Shown piece after piece: positions 9,601 through 19,615 of a stretch of DNA of 64,000 nt; position 1 is the first letter of the stretch; each line of letters begins with the position of its first letter. The stretch comes from Cyclobacteriaceae bacterium. GTDB lineage: Bacteria > Bacteroidota > Bacteroidia > Cytophagales > Cyclobacteriaceae. The stretch is taken from positions 62,001 through 126,000 of the forward strand of contig JAHBUB010000007.1 in assembly GCA_019638285.1 (NCBI GenBank), given 5' to 3'. The translations under genes and the position numbers were made by a program. The notes below the pieces were generated by a model. The model did not search any database. It saw only the letters and a list, made by a program, of their open reading frames with translations, and was not told the DNA's origin.

Positions 9601-12600
9601 TCCAGATGGTACTCTAAAAAATCCAACGTCAAACTGGGGAGGGATTACCACAGCCATCCGATCTGAAGTAGATTTTGACAAAGCCAATATCGAGTATCTT
9701 GAATTTTGGCTTATGGATCCATTCATCAATTCCAAGAATGGAAGAATTAATGACGGTCGGGGAAATGACGATTCCAACACTACGGGGGGGCAATTAACAT
9801 TCAATCTGGGAAGTATCTCGGAGGACTTGATGCGTGATGGAAAACATGCCTTTGAAAATGGACTACCAGCTGATGGAAACCTAACAGGTGGGGGAGCCAC
9901 CGAAAATAACTGGGGGTACGTCACCACACAACAATACTTAACCGGTGCCTTCGACAATTCAGCTGCGGCAAGAGTACATCAAGATGTAGGGTTGGACGGA
10001 GTAAACAACGAACAGGAAGCTATTACCTTCAGTGCATTTGTAAATGCAGTGAACCCTGCCGCAAAACTGGTAGTGCTACAAGATCCCTCTGCAGATGATT
10101 TTCAACACTTCTTTGATGAGAGCCTTGATGCCCGCAATGCCAAAATCCTAGAACGCTATAAGAGCTACAATGGATTAGAAAACAATTCTCCAATATCCGG
10201 AAGCGGGGACCAGTTTTCTAAATCAGGTACTACTATACCTGATAACGAGGATTTGAACCAGGATAATACTCTTAGTGATTTGAACGAATACTATTCTTAT
10301 AACATTGATTTGAGACCCAGCACCCTACAGGTAGGGAAAAAATATATTGTAGATCAGGTTACCAATGTAGTAAATGGGGATCCGGTAACCTGGTATTTGT
10401 TCCGGATTCCCGTTCGTCAATTTGACGATAAAGTGGGTGACATCAATGGATTCAAATCCATTCGGTATGCCCGAGTGTTCATGACTGGCTTTTCACAGCC
10501 TGTAGTACTGCGCATGGCAAAGTTCAGAACAGTGGGCAATAAATGGAGACGCTATGAAGGGAACCTGGAAGAATCCAGTTTTGGGGAATCTCTCGAACCC
10601 AATCTGGACAATTTTTCTGTATCCGTAGTAAACGTGGAAGAGAACGGTAGTGGTAACTCAGAGAAACCTGCCTATGTTCCTCCCTTGCAGCGAGATAGAG
10701 ACGTAACCTCTACGGTGCAAAGACGATTGAATGAACAGGCAGTTCAGCTATGTGTCACAGATTTACAAGATGGTGATGCGCGTGCCATCTATAAAAACGT
10801 AACGATGGATTTCTTCAATTATGGTCGCATAAAAATGTTCCTCTCTGCCTACGGTCCAAGTTTACAGGACAACCAGTTGCATGGCTTTATCAGAATGGGA
10901 ACTGACTTTGATCAAAATTACTATGAGATAGAAATCCCCCTCAAAATGACTACACCAGGTGCATCTTCAATCGAATCGGTATGGCCTGAAGAAAATCAAA
11001 TTGATTTAAGCCTTGACGAACTCTACGCATTGAAGGCACAACGAGATCGTGAAAGCTTTCCTTTGGCGGAGTCATTCCCAAGGGCAGGGTCTAAACAAAT
11101 TGGCAAACATCTTATCAGGATACTCGGAAGACCGGATTTAAGTCAAGTACAAATATTAATGATAGGCATAAGAAATCCGAAAAGTACCGATGCACAAGCA
11201 CATGATGTCTGTTTGTGGGCCAACGAACTAAGACTTACAGATTTTGATCGAACTGCAGGCTGGGCAGCCAATATGGTGCTTAGCACTAAGCTTGCCGATT
11301 TGGGAACCATAACAGGCTCTGTAAAACACATTTCATTTGGATATGGAGGTGTTCAGTCTAAAATTTCTGAACGCGCCAGAGGAGAAACAACCATTTTTGA
11401 TGTCTCCGCCAATCTCAACGTGGATAAACTTCTGCCGCAGAACACTGGCTTGAAAATCCCGATGTTCATTAGCTATGAAAACACCACCCTAAATCCAAAT
11501 TTCGATCCTGCTAACCCCGATCTCCGATTGGAGGCAACCCTCCGCTCCTTCAACACAGAAGCGGAACGACAGGACTATAAAAAACTCATACGGGATGAAT
11601 CTATCAGACGAAGTTTAAATTTTACCAACGTAAGGAAGGTAAAGGTGAAACAAGACGCCAGGCAGCATCTTTATGATATAGAAAATTTTGCATTTACCTA
11701 TGCATTCACGGAGGCCACCAGAACAAACTTTAATTTGATAGAAGATACCAGGAGAAACATTAAAGGTGCTATTGCCTGGCAATACAGTCCAAAGTTTCAA
11801 GGCTTTGAGCCTTTTAAAGAAACAAAAGCATTCTCTTCTAATTATCTAAAGCTCATCAAAGACTTTAATTTCAATCCTTTGCCCACCAATATTTCTGTAA
11901 GAGGAGAATTGGACAGATCATTTAGCAAAATCGTATACAGAAATGCTTTACAAGATCAGGGAGGCGCAATGCCCAACTTTCAAAAGTTTTTTGTTTTCAA
12001 TCGCTTCTATAACGCAAGATGGAATTTGACGAAAGCATTGAGTTTCGACTACAATTCACGTGTCAATGCCATCATCGATGAGCCAGATGGTGATATTAAT
12101 ACAAAAGAAAAGCAGGACAGTGTATTGACCAATCTCAAGAAGTTGGGTCGGATGAAAAATTTCGAACAAACGATGACCGCTAACTATACGCTACCACTGG
12201 ACAAACTTCCCATCACAGACTGGCTTGGCGCAGAATACAGATACAATGTTGGTTACTCCTGGCGTGCGGGTCCGCTTGAAAAACAAGAATCACTCAAGCT
12301 CGGAAATATCATACAGAATACGCAAGACCAAGGTCTAACAGGAAGAATTGATCTCACTAAGCTTTATAACAAAGTAGGGTATTTAAATAAAGTCAATACT
12401 CCCAAAAGGCCAACCAGTGCTACACAAAGGGCCCAACAACTACCTGACACTGTGAAACAAGCCCCCGATCTGGCTGCTGTAAGGGGATTGCTGCGATTGT
12501 TAATGTCTGTGCGAAACATTAGTGGCACCTACAACATTACTCAAGGCACAATCCTACCCGGATTCCTGCCGGCACCCAATTTATTTGGAATGGACAAAGC

Positions 12601-13873
12601 ATGGAACGCTCCAGGATGGGGATTCATTCTTGGACAACAAGATCCCGAGCTCAGATTCAAGGCAGCAAGAGAAGGTTGGCTAAGTATGAGTGAAGAGCAG
12701 TCGGCATTGTATAGTCAAGTACAAACTAAAGACCTTGGACTCCGCGCAAGTATTGAGCCTTCAACAGATTTTAAAATTCAATTGGATGCTAAAAAAACCG
12801 CTAGTTCCACTTTTACTGAAACCTTTGTTTTTGATTCCTTTGCTCCCATTGATCCAACCGACCCGAACAATTTGAATGGATTCGTTTCGAGAACTCCGAA
12901 TCGAATTGGTTCTTACAAAGTCTCTATCCTATCCATCAACACAGCTTTTAAAAATAATACCAGCAAGGAATCGAGTGTCTTTCAGACTTTTGAAAAAAAT
13001 ATAAATGAAATCAAAAACCGATTTACAATGCTTACCGGAAGTTCGGGGTACGAATCAAAATCTCAAGATGTTCTTATCCCAGCATTTATTGCTGCCTACA
13101 CTGGTAAAAGCACAGACCACGTTAGTCTTTCTCCTTTTCCTAAAATACCAATACCTGGATGGCGCATCGACTACTCTGGATTGAGTAAACTGGAAGGCCT
13201 GAAAGATATTTTTCAATCGGTAACACTCAATCATGCTTATTCTTCCAATTACTCAGTGCTAAACTATAACACACCTAGTGATTATACAGATGTTGGCATT
13301 GACGTGCCTATCGAAGATTACAATAGCGGTGGCAACTTTGGAACAGCTACAAATGCAAATGGAGAATTAATTCCTATTTACTTAATAAGTCAGGTGTTGA
13401 TATCCGAAACTTTTGCACCCCTTATCGGGATCAATGTACGCACCAAGAAAAAAATGACCGTGCGTTTTGAATACAAGACCAAGCGCGACCTGGCACTTAA
13501 TATTTCCAATGCACAAATCACAGAGCTTAATAGTAAAGATTGGTCAGTTGAATTGGGTTATACCAAAAATAACCTCAAGCTTCCATGGAAAAGTGAGGGA
13601 AGAGTGCTTACTATAAAAAATGATATCACTTTTCGGCTCAATATGAGCATTACCAACAATCAAACTATTCAACGAAAGATTGAGGAGGTAAACACTATTA
13701 CGAATGGTAATATTAATTTTCAGTTAAGGCCAAATGTTAACTATGTGGTGAATCAGAAGTTAAACATTCAATTCTATGTGGACAGGAATGTAAATGAACC
13801 TCTGGTAAGCAATTCTTACCGCAGATCCACTACCCGTGTGGGTTTCAAAATACTATTTAACCTGGCCCAATAG
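6698..13873 (+). CDS. sprA: Cell surface protein SprA, type IX secretion system outer-membrane translocon
   Basis: At 2391 residues this is the size of Flavobacterium SprA (about 2400). SprA is the very large outer-membrane beta-barrel through which type IX substrates leave the periplasm, and it is needed for gliding in gliding species. It begins with a signal peptide ending near SYVQAQ. A long series of alternating polar/aromatic strands with repeated SprA-type segments follows (for example VIPTWNLMMKNIYNL and DGDGTSFIDDFESSATPYS), ending in NLAQ. The start is TTG at 6698: the only other codon upstream before a stop is not a start, and the next in-frame Met lies far past the signal peptide. 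Its presence implies a T9SS, but gldKLMN, porV and the other partners are not in this window. Confidence 0.96.
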   Translation: MTLTRPTIHLIRTVGILIVCLQASYVQAQRADTTGIVKVDTIPKHSINPYRPSFRPSDRYGDPFSNRTTNSPLFLSDPKSFNLDVEIDTGMNYTIYEKIGNINFRPVSSMSFNEFNTQQTKQLKKDYWQGRSRALDGESAVSSRNIIPKIYVSPVLDRIFGGSYVELIPRGFVTLDFGGSWQKIENPNINIRQQRNGGFEFDQQINLSVVGKVGEKLAITTNFDNNNSFDFQNNMKVEYTGFKEDVLKKLEIGNVSLPLNNSLITGSQNLFGVKAQLQFGKLFVTSLATTQRGKQSTIEIQGGTSGAAQGRPFEIVASSYDENRHFFLGQFFRDNFEKWLSTLPNVTSRVNVTRVEVYLLNRSNDTQTLRNVVGLMDMGESDKIYNNSITSLVGANSPTDNKANDLLTKLNGISANADQINSALQGLGLENGTDFEKITSARKLSPTEFTFNNQLGYISLQRKLQNDEVLAVAFEFTYNGQKYKVGELTEDYSNKPEQDVVYLKLLRPRKISIKDQQGRVIPTWNLMMKNIYNLNVTQLEQEGFQLRVIYRDDRTGIDNPQLQDGDISRTKQLIEVLGLDRLNPYNDPQPDGNFDFVDKLTVNRETGLIIFPYLHPFDSALRELFAKETNPVTQDFLNQKYAYKELYNTTKAEAELVATKNKFWIVGSFKAGSGKDIIIQGFNIAQGSVKVYAGGTPLQEGTDYTVDYTFGKVTILNEGILSSGKNITINYEQQDPFAFQTRSLIGTRLDYKLNDDINIGSTVLYYNERPLISRNLIGTEPARNLQYGVDLNLRKDSRILTKMVDALPFLQTKEASTINLNAEFAQLLPGTSNIIDGDGTSFIDDFESSATPYSLLKPTGWKLSTVPVTPDNRFDPSGGAMNDVTAGYKRAKIAWYQIDNQFYTGSKSRFKPSNITEDDLQNHYVRSVSPQEIFPNFDPFIGNFNEEIFDLAYYPSERGPYNYNPDLNPDGTLKNPTSNWGGITTAIRSEVDFDKANIEYLEFWLMDPFINSKNGRINDGRGNDDSNTTGGQLTFNLGSISEDLMRDGKHAFENGLPADGNLTGGGATENNWGYVTTQQYLTGAFDNSAAARVHQDVGLDGVNNEQEAITFSAFVNAVNPAAKLVVLQDPSADDFQHFFDESLDARNAKILERYKSYNGLENNSPISGSGDQFSKSGTTIPDNEDLNQDNTLSDLNEYYSYNIDLRPSTLQVGKKYIVDQVTNVVNGDPVTWYLFRIPVRQFDDKVGDINGFKSIRYARVFMTGFSQPVVLRMAKFRTVGNKWRRYEGNLEESSFGESLEPNLDNFSVSVVNVEENGSGNSEKPAYVPPLQRDRDVTSTVQRRLNEQAVQLCVTDLQDGDARAIYKNVTMDFFNYGRIKMFLSAYGPSLQDNQLHGFIRMGTDFDQNYYEIEIPLKMTTPGASSIESVWPEENQIDLSLDELYALKAQRDRESFPLAESFPRAGSKQIGKHLIRILGRPDLSQVQILMIGIRNPKSTDAQAHDVCLWANELRLTDFDRTAGWAANMVLSTKLADLGTITGSVKHISFGYGGVQSKISERARGETTIFDVSANLNVDKLLPQNTGLKIPMFISYENTTLNPNFDPANPDLRLEATLRSFNTEAERQDYKKLIRDESIRRSLNFTNVRKVKVKQDARQHLYDIENFAFTYAFTEATRTNFNLIEDTRRNIKGAIAWQYSPKFQGFEPFKETKAFSSNYLKLIKDFNFNPLPTNISVRGELDRSFSKIVYRNALQDQGGAMPNFQKFFVFNRFYNARWNLTKALSFDYNSRVNAIIDEPDGDINTKEKQDSVLTNLKKLGRMKNFEQTMTANYTLPLDKLPITDWLGAEYRYNVGYSWRAGPLEKQESLKLGNIIQNTQDQGLTGRIDLTKLYNKVGYLNKVNTPKRPTSATQRAQQLPDTVKQAPDLAAVRGLLRLLMSVRNISGTYNITQGTILPGFLPAPNLFGMDKAWNAPGWGFILGQQDPELRFKAAREGWLSMSEEQSALYSQVQTKDLGLRASIEPSTDFKIQLDAKKTASSTFTETFVFDSFAPIDPTDPNNLNGFVSRTPNRIGSYKVSILSINTAFKNNTSKESSVFQTFEKNINEIKNRFTMLTGSSGYESKSQDVLIPAFIAAYTGKSTDHVSLSPFPKIPIPGWRIDYSGLSKLEGLKDIFQSVTLNHAYSSNYSVLNYNTPSDYTDVGIDVPIEDYNSGGNFGTATNANGELIPIYLISQVLISETFAPLIGINVRTKKKMTVRFEYKTKRDLALNISNAQITELNSKDWSVELGYTKNNLKLPWKSEGRVLTIKNDITFRLNMSITNNQTIQRKIEEVNTITNGNINFQLRPNVNYVVNQKLNIQFYVDRNVNEPLVSNSYRRSTTRVGFKILFNLAQ

Positions 13874-13954
13874 GGTATTCTCCACTTGTTGATTAAATGA
13901 TGGACTTTATCAAAAATCCCCTTATTTTTGGGCATTCTAATTTAAATCTTCATC

Positions 13955-14332
13955 ATGAATATTCCAGCAGACCTTAAGTACACCAAAGACCATGAATGGA
14001 TAAGAATTGATGGCAAAGCTGCCACAATTGGAATCACTGATTTTGCCCAAAGCGAGCTGGGTGACATCGTTTACGTAGACATTTCCACAGTGGGCCAGGA
14101 AATCGGTCAACATGAGGTGTTTGGTACTATCGAAGCCGTGAAAACAGTCTCCGATTTGTTTATGCCGGTATCAGGTAAAGTACTGGAGGTAAACGCTGAT
14201 CTTGATGCCAATCCTGAAAAAGTAAATGAAGACCCTTATTCCGGCTGGCTTATCAAAATGGAAATAAGCGATTCCTCTCAAATTGATGGACTTTTGTCTG
14301 CCGAAACGTATAAGGAACTAATTGGTCAATAA
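13955..14332 (+). CDS. gcvH: Glycine cleavage system H protein
   Basis: The 125-residue protein has the usual H-protein length and sequence: [12 protein letters not shown] at the N-terminus, [17 protein letters not shown], and the lipoylation loop [12 protein letters not shown] with the lipoyl lysine K63. H protein shuttles the aminomethyl group between the P, T and L proteins of the glycine cleavage complex. The lipoyl synthase that would modify K63 is encoded immediately downstream, 34 bases away, so the carrier and one of its modifying enzymes are probably co-transcribed. Confidence 0.96.
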   Translation: MNIPADLKYTKDHEWIRIDGKAATIGITDFAQSELGDIVYVDISTVGQEIGQHEVFGTIEAVKTVSDLFMPVSGKVLEVNADLDANPEKVNEDPYSGWLIKMEISDSSQIDGLLSAETYKELIGQ

Positions 14333-14366
14333 TCTGTTTTTTTAACAGGCTTATATCTCTATTGTT

Positions 14367-15254
14367 TTGATCGATCTCCCTATCATCTCTGTTGAAGAAA
14401 CACGCAAACGTAAACCAGATTGGCTACGCGTAAAATTGCCCATTGGGCCAGAGTACGCAAAAGTAAGAAAGCTGGTAGATAACTATAAACTTCATACAAT
14501 ATGTGAAAGTGGTAACTGCCCCAACATGGGAGAATGTTGGGGTGCTGGCACTGCTACTTTTATGATTTTAGGGAACATCTGTACAAGAAGCTGCACGTTT
14601 TGTGCTGTAGCCACCGGCAGGCCGACTGAATACGATCTGGACGAACCCAAGCGTGTGGCTGAGGCCATCAAATTGATGGGTGTAAAACACGCAGTAATTA
14701 CTTCTGTTAATCGTGACGAACTCAAGGATCGAGGTGCAGAAGTATGGTATCAAACCATTGTAGAAACCAAAAAAGAAAGCCCGCAAACGACCATTGAAAC
14801 TTTAATTCCGGATGTAAAAGGAAATTGGGATGCGTTGTATCGAATGATTGATGGCGGACAAGAGGTAGTATCTCATAATATAGAGACGGTGGGTAGAATG
14901 TACCGGATTGTACGCCCCCAAGCGAAATACGAGCGCAGCCTGGAACAAATCAAAAGAATTCGAGAAGCAGGAAAGAGAACCAAATCTGGTATCATGCTGG
15001 GTGTAGGCGAAACCAAAGAGGAAGTCTTCAAAGCAATGGATGATTTGGTTGAAAATAAGCTCATGATTTTAACCTTGGGCCAATATCTACAACCCACCAA
15101 AATGCACCTGGAGGTAGCAGAGTACGTTCATCCAGAAACTTTTGAAATGTATCGTGAAGAGGGATTAAGACGAGGACTTAAATATGTGGAGTCTGGACCA
15201 CTCGTAAGATCATCGTATCACGCAGAACGGCATGTTAATGTGCCATTCGATTAA
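14367..15254 (+). CDS. lipA: Lipoyl synthase (radical SAM)
   Basis: The 295-residue protein inserts two sulfur atoms into protein-bound octanoyl groups to make lipoyl groups. Both iron-sulfur motifs are complete: the LipA-specific auxiliary cluster C46/C51/C57 ([12 protein letters not shown]) and the radical SAM cluster C72/C76/C79 (CTRSCTFC). A C-terminal arginine-serine block ([10 protein letters not shown]) is also typical of LipA. The start is TTG at 14367; it gives the usual N-terminus and there is no in-frame ATG nearby. It follows gcvH by 34 bases and is convergent with the M28 peptidase gene 15 bases away. Confidence 0.96.
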   Translation: MIDLPIISVEETRKRKPDWLRVKLPIGPEYAKVRKLVDNYKLHTICESGNCPNMGECWGAGTATFMILGNICTRSCTFCAVATGRPTEYDLDEPKRVAEAIKLMGVKHAVITSVNRDELKDRGAEVWYQTIVETKKESPQTTIETLIPDVKGNWDALYRMIDGGQEVVSHNIETVGRMYRIVRPQAKYERSLEQIKRIREAGKRTKSGIMLGVGETKEEVFKAMDDLVENKLMILTLGQYLQPTKMHLEVAEYVHPETFEMYREEGLRRGLKYVESGPLVRSSYHAERHVNVPFD

Positions 15255-15269
15255 TTTCCATCCTGTCAC

Positions 15270-16769
15270 CTAATCATTTTTAATCCGCTCACTTCTATTG
15301 GCCAACTCCCAAGCCGTATAGAATACCAGTTTTGTTCTTTTGGTAAGTAAATCAAAATCTATTTTGTCTACTTCATCACTGGGAAGGTGATAGTCTTCAT
15401 GGATTCCATCAAAATAAAATATGATTGGAATGTCATTCTTTGCAAAATTCCAGTGATCGGAGCGCTTGTATAAATTGGTAGGATGGTTAACATCATTATA
15501 CGTATAATCAAAATCCAGTTGCGTATAAGTACTGTTTACCCTTTCACTCAGCTGGTGCAACTCTTGAGATAATTTATCCGAACCAATCACATATACATAG
15601 TCGGGTTTGCCTTTATGCTCAGGATCCCACCTGCCAATCATGTCGATGTTGAGATCCACTACAGTATTGTTAAGTGGGAATACAGGATTTTCAACATAGT
15701 ACTGCGATCCAAACAAGCCTATCTCCTCTCCGGTTACCGTCATAAAAAGCATGCTTCTTCGCGGCCCATGGCCCTCCTCTTTTGCCTTCGCAAATACTTT
15801 GGCCATTTCCAAAACGGCTACTGTGCCCGAGCCATCATCATCAGCTCCATTATTAATAAGATCACCGGCTCCCTCTGTCTTTTTTCCGATATGATCATAG
15901 TGTGCAGTCACCACAATCAACTCATTTTTTTTATCGGACCCCTCCAGATAACCCAGTACGTTTTCTGAATTGACTTGCTTTATTTGATTTTGAAGGGTGT
16001 AGTTAATATTACCCTCCTTCACTTTCCTTATCTTCTTGATTTGCTTAAGATCCAAAGTGTATGATTTTAAGTTAGAAAAATCCTGACCCATTATTTTTCC
16101 AACAGAAGATGGCGACAAAAAGACTACAGATTCCAGATCACCAGCATCCACAGGCTTGGCCAACGTCATCCTCCTGGATGCAAAACTCTGTTTGGCCCTG
16201 CCAGCAAAAGCACTAAAAGTAGATTCATCTTTCGAATTACAAACCAGCACTGCTTTCGCTCCTTTATTCAACAAACCTAAAACAGGAATGTCGTTTATAT
16301 TCCTTTCACTAATCACCAGAACTGCCTTCCCTGCAATTTCAATTTTTTCAAGACTGGCCTCTTCTCCATTACCCACAAAAACAACTGGAGCACTTCCTTT
16401 CAATTCATGCAATCCCATAAACACAAAATCATTAAAATTTTGGAGAGATGAAGATATGGTTTCAATTGTCGATTTACCCGCTACAACCGTATACAAAGGA
16501 ACATTTTGATAGTATCCACCATCAACAGGTCCTTGCAAGCCTATCTCTTCAAAATGCGCACGAATAAATGCTGCTGCCATCTTTTGTCCTCTCGAACCAG
16601 TTTTTCTTCCTTCCAATGCATCCGATGCGATAATGCTTAAGTTCTCTTTAAGATCAGTTAACAACACCTGTTCACCGTATTGAACAGCAATTGGATCCTT
16701 TTGCGCAAAAAGAATGATGTTACTAAAACAGAAAAACAAAATGATCCCTATTCTATTCTTGTTAAGCAT
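15270..16769 (-). CDS. Secreted M28 family metallopeptidase with PA-like insert
   Basis: The 499-residue protein has a signal peptide (MLNKNRIGIILFFCFSNIIL, cleavage near FAQ). A PA-like insert lies at about 110-240, and an M28 dizinc exopeptidase domain is interrupted by it. The zinc-ligand motifs are all present: TAHYDHIG, NNGADDDGSG, TGEEIGLFGS, NIDMIGR and EDYHLPSDE. Such enzymes are aminopeptidases or glutamate carboxypeptidase-like enzymes working in the periplasm or outside the cell. The upstream DUF4488-like gene ends 29 bases before this start, so they may share a transcript. The exact substrate cannot be read from the sequence. Confidence 0.9.
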   Translation of the reverse strand: MLNKNRIGIILFFCFSNIILFAQKDPIAVQYGEQVLLTDLKENLSIIASDALEGRKTGSRGQKMAAAFIRAHFEEIGLQGPVDGGYYQNVPLYTVVAGKSTIETISSSLQNFNDFVFMGLHELKGSAPVVFVGNGEEASLEKIEIAGKAVLVISERNINDIPVLGLLNKGAKAVLVCNSKDESTFSAFAGRAKQSFASRRMTLAKPVDAGDLESVVFLSPSSVGKIMGQDFSNLKSYTLDLKQIKKIRKVKEGNINYTLQNQIKQVNSENVLGYLEGSDKKNELIVVTAHYDHIGKKTEGAGDLINNGADDDGSGTVAVLEMAKVFAKAKEEGHGPRRSMLFMTVTGEEIGLFGSQYYVENPVFPLNNTVVDLNIDMIGRWDPEHKGKPDYVYVIGSDKLSQELHQLSERVNSTYTQLDFDYTYNDVNHPTNLYKRSDHWNFAKNDIPIIFYFDGIHEDYHLPSDEVDKIDFDLLTKRTKLVFYTAWELANRSERIKND

Positions 16770-16798
16770 ATCGATAAATTAAAATCTGAAAAATTAAA

Positions 16799-17527
16799 TC
16801 AAATACCAAGCACATCCCTTTTAGTCCACACCTCATCCAGTGGATCGCCTTTGCTACTTTTACCACTGTGTCTCCAATTGCCATTCTCAATTTTGAAATC
16901 AAATTGAAGACTTGCACCTACTCTCGAATTATCCCTGGAGAAAAATTCAATATTCTCGGTATACTTTCCGTCCTTGGTAGTATAAGAGCCACCCCCGGTT
17001 CCGAAAAATTCTTTTGTTTCCACATTATAAGCAATCCATTGAAATTTTGTTCCAGACAGAATCTTCATTGTTCGTCTTGCACCGGGCATTCTTTCAGATA
17101 GTTTTCCATCATTATAGCGACCGGTTATTAACCATGCACCTGCCAGCTTACCTGGGGTTCCATTATCAACCTTTTTCCATTCTATTTTGTCCATAGTTAA
17201 TTTGTTTCCTTTTACTGACAGGGAATAAACTTTCTTCTCTCCCACCAACGCTGCGTTTTGTGTGTTGTACTCCCAAATCAATTCAATACCATCCGGTGAT
17301 AGTTTCCACTCGCCTCCTTCTGTGTAAAGAAATTCGTTCGATTTATAAAATGTAATAGAGAAATGCTTTTCCGTAATAATCCACAAACCCAGTTTTCCTT
17401 CCGATGAGGTCTCCCAGGCACCAATGAGCGATGAGGGCTTCTGATTTGTGCTATTTACTGATTTGTAACTGAAGGCCGAAGCCATCATGCCGATCAAAAT
17501 AAAAGAAATGAATTTAAAATTTCTCAT
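16799..17527 (-). CDS. Exported DUF4488-like (lipocalin-like) protein
   Basis: The start is taken at ATG 17527, which puts a signal peptide (MRNFKFISFILIGMMASAFS) at the N-terminus; the frame opens further upstream but that extension is not signal-like and nears the next gene. The mature protein (about 220 residues) has two similar halves, each opening with L-x-GAW (SLIGAWETSSEG and KLAGAWLITGRY). The second half resembles DUF4488: MKILSGTKFQWIAYN, GTGGGSYTTKDGKYTE, and a C-terminal DEVWTKRD. Such proteins are predicted beta-barrel binding proteins with no assigned ligand. It sits between a sugar-kinase-like gene and an M28 peptidase gene, on the same strand. Confidence 0.7.
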   Translation of the reverse strand: MRNFKFISFILIGMMASAFSYKSVNSTNQKPSSLIGAWETSSEGKLGLWIITEKHFSITFYKSNEFLYTEGGEWKLSPDGIELIWEYNTQNAALVGEKKVYSLSVKGNKLTMDKIEWKKVDNGTPGKLAGAWLITGRYNDGKLSERMPGARRTMKILSGTKFQWIAYNVETKEFFGTGGGSYTTKDGKYTENIEFFSRDNSRVGASLQFDFKIENGNWRHSGKSSKGDPLDEVWTKRDVLGI

Positions 17528-17594
17528 AGCATTAATTTTTACAAAATGAGTGCAATCAAATATAATTGATCTTAGTGGGTTTAAAAACCAAATA

Positions 17595-18626
17595 CTATGC
17601 TTGAACCTCAAGCCTTTTCAATAAATAAAGCTGGTTAGTGGCTCTGTTTAGGTTTTGGTGAGCGTACGAAGTGTGAAAATAAATATCTCCGCTCAAGAAG
17701 TCAGTAAGAAAGCGAAGACCAATCATATATGTCATTATGGATCCAGCCAATGGAATAGCCCGCTTTTCCTCATTGGAAAGTATTGAATCCATCTCTGCCA
17801 AATACCCATCTAAGATAGCATCATAGATTTCCTTCCTTATTTCAATTTTAGAAACATCTGTTTCCTCCTCTGAGGAAGGGCTCACAAACGTGCGAATCAT
17901 ATCACCCAAATCATAAATAAAATATCCCGGCATAAGAGTATCCAAATCAATAACGCATACTACTTTATCGCTATTACGTTCAAATAACACATTGTTTATC
18001 TTTGTGTCATTATGTGTAACCCTTAGTTTCAATTGGTTGGAGTGAGTTAAATCATTGTACTTATTAACGAGATAATTATAATGTACATACCCATCAATCA
18101 ATTGAGCCGTTAAACGTTTTCTCTCCGCAGTGGCCTTTTTCAAGGCTTCCTCAAATTGCGTATACCTTAGTGACAGATCGTGAAATTGAGGGATAGTTTC
18201 TTCAAATTTATTGATATCACAACCTGACAGATGACGGGATAAAAGCCCAAAGGCTCTGGCTGCTGCATACGCTTGTTGTTTAGTATTTACCTCATCAATG
18301 GTTATTGTATTTTCAAAATATGGAAAAAGTCTCCATGGATATCCATCGTCATCAAGCACTAAATCATCTCCTGAAAAAGTTTTTATTGCATGAAGAAATA
18401 AATAATCAGGTGCCTGAGTTTTTAAAAAATCAGAAGCTACCCGAAGGTTGTCAGACAACGCCTTTGGATTAAGAAACACCTGCTTATTGATGCGCTGTAA
18501 AATATAACCAGGAGCTACCTTATAGGTGCGGTTGATATGTCCTGAATTTATTCTTTCAATAGAAAGTTCAGAGGGCTTCAGGCCGTAACTCTGCAATACG
18601 GACGCAATGGTATTACCTAGCTCCAC
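17595..18626 (-). CDS. Aminoglycoside phosphotransferase-fold kinase, N-acetylhexosamine 1-kinase (NahK)-like
   Basis: The 343-residue protein has an APH/choline kinase-type fold. The catalytic loop is VTHNDTKINNVLF (the H-x-D-x4-N pattern) and the metal-binding aspartate is in VIDLDTLMPG, followed by YDLGDMIRT. The N-terminal block SGHINRTYKV...YILQRIN and the HNDTKINN loop resemble NahK-type anomeric kinases that phosphorylate N-acetylhexosamines at C1. Its start overlaps the end of the nucleotidyltransferase gene by 10 bases, so the two are translationally coupled. A kinase making a sugar 1-phosphate followed by a nucleotidyltransferase using it is a sensible pair (salvage to a UDP-sugar), but the actual sugar is not shown. 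Confidence 0.75.
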   Translation of the reverse strand: MELGNTIASVLQSYGLKPSELSIERINSGHINRTYKVAPGYILQRINKQVFLNPKALSDNLRVASDFLKTQAPDYLFLHAIKTFSGDDLVLDDDGYPWRLFPYFENTITIDEVNTKQQAYAAARAFGLLSRHLSGCDINKFEETIPQFHDLSLRYTQFEEALKKATAERKRLTAQLIDGYVHYNYLVNKYNDLTHSNQLKLRVTHNDTKINNVLFERNSDKVVCVIDLDTLMPGYFIYDLGDMIRTFVSPSSEEETDVSKIEIRKEIYDAILDGYLAEMDSILSNEEKRAIPLAGSIMTYMIGLRFLTDFLSGDIYFHTSYAHQNLNRATNQLYLLKRLEVQA

Positions 18627-19525
18627 AATTTTTTAGGATAGACGCCTTCGTTTATCAATTTACTGATCCTGTTTGATACTAATTCCTTGTCCTCTTTATA
18701 AGTAACTCCAAACCAGGTGGTCCCGCCAGGTATCACATGCACTCTACCCAATCCCAGCTTTATTAACTCGGTTACCATAAGTGCGATATAAAACTCTGCT
18801 TTGGGATTGTTCTTATTCTTATTCACAAACTCGACAAACATTTTTTCAGACAGATCAAATACTTCAGGCAGAAACCCCCACGAGTTCATTGACACTTTTA
18901 GATTTTGATCCAGTTCCCGATCCCCTGATTCTTCTTTTGAAATAATTCTGCCTTCTTCTTTTACAATTTTTGTTAATTCCGAAAGTGAAATAAGCATTCC
19001 GTCTTTGCCCTGATTGGCCACGCCACGCGAAACACTCCCATAGTCGGAAAGCACATCTTTTAAAGTATAGCCCACCATGGCATGGTTTCTCTCAGCCGCA
19101 TTAAGCAAGAACTTAAATAATGATTCAAAAGATGCTCTACCATAAAAATCATCTGCATTGATTACCGCAAATGGCTCATGGATCACCTCCTTGCCACAAA
19201 GCATGGCGTGGGTAGTCCCCCATGGTTTAGTGCGTTCTATTGGCTGAAATTGGCCAGGAACAAATTTATCGAGCGATTGTATCACAAAATGAATCTCAGC
19301 CTTTCCCTCCAGTTTAGGTAAGAACATTTCTTTAACAGCATCCAGTATTTCCTCTCGTACCACAAACACAATTTTGCTAAAACCAGATCTTATCGCATCA
19401 AAGAGTGAATAATCCATGATGGTTTCACCATTAGGGCCAAATCCATCAATCTGTTTTATCCCCCCATATCGACTGCCCATTCCTGCTGCCATCACTAAAA
19501 GACTGAGTTTTTTTCCTTGATTCAT
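18617..19525 (-). CDS. Sugar-1-phosphate nucleotidyltransferase family protein
   Basis: The 302-residue protein has the GT-A-like nucleotidyltransferase signature LLVMAAGMGSRYGGIKQID at its N-terminus (the G-x-G-x-R nucleotide loop), with the metal-binding D in VINADDFYGR. GGTTWFGVTYKED near the C-terminus fits the sugar-phosphate side. The family joins NTP and sugar 1-phosphate to an NDP-sugar with release of pyrophosphate. It is the first gene of a minus-strand group with the NahK-like kinase. It is divergent from the symporter gene, with a 90-base gap that probably contains both promoters. Confidence 0.8.
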   Translation of the reverse strand: MNQGKKLSLLVMAAGMGSRYGGIKQIDGFGPNGETIMDYSLFDAIRSGFSKIVFVVREEILDAVKEMFLPKLEGKAEIHFVIQSLDKFVPGQFQPIERTKPWGTTHAMLCGKEVIHEPFAVINADDFYGRASFESLFKFLLNAAERNHAMVGYTLKDVLSDYGSVSRGVANQGKDGMLISLSELTKIVKEEGRIISKEESGDRELDQNLKVSMNSWGFLPEVFDLSEKMFVEFVNKNKNNPKAEFYIALMVTELIKLGLGRVHVIPGGTTWFGVTYKEDKELVSNRISKLINEGVYPKKLWS

Positions 19526-19615
19526 TGTACTATGGATTATTTACTTTAAAATCGACTGCGAAAATCGAAAAAAGAATCCGATTACCTAAAGAATTTACCC
19601 TCTAATTGCTTCCTC

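Noticed and set aside
17528-17611. Longer start of the DUF4488-like protein
   Set aside because: The extension overlaps the kinase gene and would bury the signal peptide.
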